NCBI RefSeq assembly: GCF_019803445.1
Contig: NZ_CP081844.1
Location: 2,864,501 to 2,928,500 of the forward strand
Reading direction: 5' to 3'
Length of the DNA: 64,000 bases
Source: Caenibius sp. WL
GTDB lineage: Bacteria; Pseudomonadota; Alphaproteobacteria; Sphingomonadales; Sphingomonadaceae
The position numbers and the translations under genes were made by a program. The notes under the pieces are model-generated. The model saw only the letters and a program-made list of their open reading frames with translations, did not search any database and had not been told where the DNA came from. Below are positions 61,923-64,000 of the stretch, in pieces (the first letter of the stretch is position 1; each line of letters opens with the position of its first letter).

Positions 61923-64000
61923 TCACAGAGTCCGTTCGCGTTCTTCGACTTCGAACACTTCGAGCGTATCGCCCGGCTTGATATCGTTCGTATCGGCCAG
62001 GACCACACCGCATTCGAGCCCGGCGCGCACTTCGTCCACGTCGTCCTTGAAACGGCGCAGCGAAGCGATCGTCGTCTTCGAAACGATGACATCGTTGCGG
62101 GTAAGGCGGGCATGGATGCCCTTCTTGATGTAACCATCGAGAACCAGCAGACCGGCCGCCTTGTCCTTCTTGCCCGCGGAGAAGATTTCCTTGATCTCCG
62201 CACGGCCGACGACATGTTCGATCCGTTCCGGCCCCAGTTCGCCCGCCATCTCCTTCGCGATTTCCTCGGTCAAGTGATAGATGACGTCATAGTACATCAT
62301 CCGGGTCTTGTTGCGCTCGATCAGTTCGCGCGCCTTGGCATTGGGGCGAACGTTGAAGCCGATGATCGGCGCGCCCGAGGCCGAAGCCAGCGTCACGTCG
62401 CTCTCGGTGATCGCGCCCACGCCCGAATGCAGGATGCGGACCTTGATCTCGTCGTTCGAAAGGTTGTGGAGCGCGGTGTTGATCGCTTCCACCGAACCCT
62501 GCACGTCGGCTTTCACCACCAGCGGGAATTCGATGACGTTCTGCTTGTCGGCCAGAGCCGAGAACATCGTATCGATGCTGGCGGGGGCCATTGTGGTGCG
62601 CTTCTCGGTCGCCTTTTCCCTGCGGTAGGCGGAGACTTCGCGGGCGCGCTGCTCGTTTTCGACCACGGTCAGCGTATCGCCGGCCATCGGCACACCGCCA
62701 AGACCCAGAACCTCGACCGGCATGGACGGCGGAGCTTCCTTCACCTGGCGCCCCTTGTCGTCGATCATCGCGCGGACACGGCCGCTTTCGGTGCCGACAA
62801 CCAGAATATCGCCACGCTTGAGCGTGCCGCGCGTCACCAGAACGCTGGCCACCGGGCCCTTGCCCTTGTCCAGCTTGGCTTCGATCACGGTCGCTTCGGC
62901 TTCGCGGTTCGGATTGGCCTTGAGTTCGAGCAGTTCGGCCTGAAGCAGGATCTTCTCGATCAGATCTTCGAGCCCAGCCCCGGTCTTTGCCGAGACTTCC
63001 ACATCCTGCACATCACCCGACATCGCTTCGACAACGATTTCGTGCTCGAGCAAGCGCTCACGCACCCGCTGCGGGTTGGCTTCGGGCTTGTCGGACTTGT
63101 TGATCGCCACGATCATCGGCACGCCAGCGGCCTTGGTATGATTGATGGCTTCCACCGTCTGGGGCATGATGCCGTCGTCGGCCGCCACCACCAACACCAC
63201 GATATCGGTGACATTGGCACCGCGCGCACGCATTTCGGTGAAGGCCGAGTGGCCCGGCGTATCGAGGAACGTGATCAGACCGCCGTTCTTGGTCTTGATC
63301 TGATAGGCCCCGATATGCTGCGTGATGCCGCCCGCTTCGCCGCGCACCACATCGGTGCCGCGCAGCGCATCGAGCAGGCTGGTCTTGCCATGATCGACGT
63401 GGCCCATGATCGTCACCACCGGTGGGCGCGTTTCCAGCGTCTCGTCGGCATCCACATCCACGGACGTATCGATATCGATGTCGCTTTCGCTGACGCGGGT
63501 GATGTTGTGGCCGAATTCCTCGACCAGCAGCTCCGCCGTGTCCTGGTCGATCGTCTGGTTGACGGTGACCATCATGCCCATCTTGAACAGCGCCTTGACC
63601 AGGTCCGCACCCTTTTCGGCCATGCGGTTGGCCAGTTCCTGCACCGTGATCGCTTCGGGCACGACGACATCGCGCACCTGCTTTTCACGCTGCTGCTGAT
63701 GGCCGGAGAAATGGGCCCGGCGTTCCTTTTCACGCGCACGCTTGAGCGCGGCGAGCGAACGCGCCCGGGCGCCTTCATCCTCGTTCAGCGCGCGGTTGAC
63801 CGTAAGCTTGCCGCCCCGGCGGCGGTCGTCCACGGTCTTTTCACGGGTCGCCTTGCGATCGTCCTTCTTGGCGCGATCCGGGCGGGGCTTGACTTCCGGC
63901 CGGGCCACGGGCGTGAACTTGCGCGGTGCCGGAGCGGGCGTGCCGCTTGCATCGGCAGCAGCCTTGTCTTCCCCATCGGCAGCGGCGGTATCGGCAGGCT
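61923..64000 (-). CDS. infB: Translation initiation factor IF-2, N-terminus outside window
   Basis: The reading frame is open to the right edge, so about 691 residues are visible and the N-terminal part lies outside. The visible part starts with a Pro/Ala/Lys-rich linker and IF2_N-like region ([20 protein letters not shown] in related form), then the G domain: [32 protein letters not shown] and [12 protein letters not shown]. Domains II-IV follow to the stop. It loads initiator tRNA on the ribosome. A GC-rich hairpin of CCTCTCCC/GGGAGAGG type lies in the 41-base gap to rbfA. Confidence 0.97.
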   Translation of the reverse strand, partial: PADTAAADGEDKAAADASGTPAPAPRKFTPVARPEVKPRPDRAKKDDRKATREKTVDDRRRGGKLTVNRALNEDEGARARSLAALKRAREKERRAHFSGHQQQREKQVRDVVVPEAITVQELANRMAEKGADLVKALFKMGMMVTVNQTIDQDTAELLVEEFGHNITRVSESDIDIDTSVDVDADETLETRPPVVTIMGHVDHGKTSLLDALRGTDVVRGEAGGITQHIGAYQIKTKNGGLITFLDTPGHSAFTEMRARGANVTDIVVLVVAADDGIMPQTVEAINHTKAAGVPMIVAINKSDKPEANPQRVRERLLEHEIVVEAMSGDVQDVEVSAKTGAGLEDLIEKILLQAELLELKANPNREAEATVIEAKLDKGKGPVASVLVTRGTLKRGDILVVGTESGRVRAMIDDKGRQVKEAPPSMPVEVLGLGGVPMAGDTLTVVENEQRAREVSAYRREKATEKRTTMAPASIDTMFSALADKQNVIEFPLVVKADVQGSVEAINTALHNLSNDEIKVRILHSGVGAITESDVTLASASGAPIIGFNVRPNAKARELIERNKTRMMYYDVIYHLTEEIAKEMAGELGPERIEHVVGRAEIKEIFSAGKKDKAAGLLVLDGYIKKGIHARLTRNDVIVSKTTIASLRRFKDDVDEVRAGLECGVVLADTNDIKPGDTLEVFEVEERERTL

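Overview
The window looks like chromosomal DNA of an alphaproteobacterium, most probably a sphingomonad (Sphingomonadales). Supporting evidence is a GcrA cell-cycle regulator, a MucR/Ros-type zinc-finger regulator, a large TonB-dependent receptor, a DUF2239-truB-rpsO-pnp block, rbfA and infB with an alphaproteobacterial gene order, and generally high GC coding DNA. The genus cannot be fixed from the sequence alone.

Layout. (1) 0-4 kb: a TonB-dependent receptor diverges from a LacI-family regulator, with a near-consensus LacI-type operator between them. (2) 4-5.3 kb: an IS6-family insertion sequence. (3) 5.5-15.9 kb: ion homeostasis and sulfide handling: a zinc-ribbon protein, Kup potassium transporter, rhodanese, BigR-like ArsR repressor with two identical-pattern operators, a persulfide-dioxygenase-like MBL protein, NhaA, a DUF389 membrane protein, and small membrane or secreted proteins. 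(4) 16-19.7 kb: a translationally coupled DUF3489-DUF2924-large serine recombinase module followed by a MucR regulator. (5) 20-26.3 kb: a NUDIX/SRA-like-HNH pair with a third unknown gene, a VOC protein, an orphan Imm33-like protein, a SpoIIAA-like protein, a ParDE toxin-antitoxin pair and a stand-alone tyrosine recombinase catalytic domain. A 0.42-kb block at 8.1-8.5 kb recurs inverted at 23.7-24.1 kb. (6) 26.6-35.2 kb: a flavoprotein/TetR divergent pair, six secreted or hypothetical genes separated by copies of a dispersed intergenic repeat, and an EthD-SDR pair. (7) 35.5-42.7 kb: a defence island, with a complete three-gene ABC-3C-type operon, a divergent HExxH protein and a DUF3644 protein. 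(8) 43-52.1 kb: a decayed prophage or island remnant: two damaged SNase-like genes, a frameshifted terminase small subunit, a truncated MazF, a terminase large subunit with a second broken terminase C-terminus, DUF5681, and a ParB-methyltransferase fusion. (9) 52.6-64 kb: core chromosome starting at tRNA-Ser(CGA): hspQ, ABC-2 permease, gcrA, DUF1993, pnp, rpsO, truB, DUF2239, DUF6491, site-2 protease, rbfA, and infB running off the right edge.

How it fits together. The stretch from about 4 kb to the tRNA-Ser at 52.6 kb behaves as accessory DNA: three unrelated recombinase types, broken genes, toxin-antitoxin and nuclease systems. From the tRNA rightwards the genes are housekeeping. The most interesting systems are the ABC-3C operon with its neighbours, and the NudG-like NUDIX plus modified-DNA HNH endonuclease pair, where the hydrolase might keep modified dCTP out of host DNA so that the endonuclease does not attack it (inference). 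All family calls were made by reading motifs; no database search was run.
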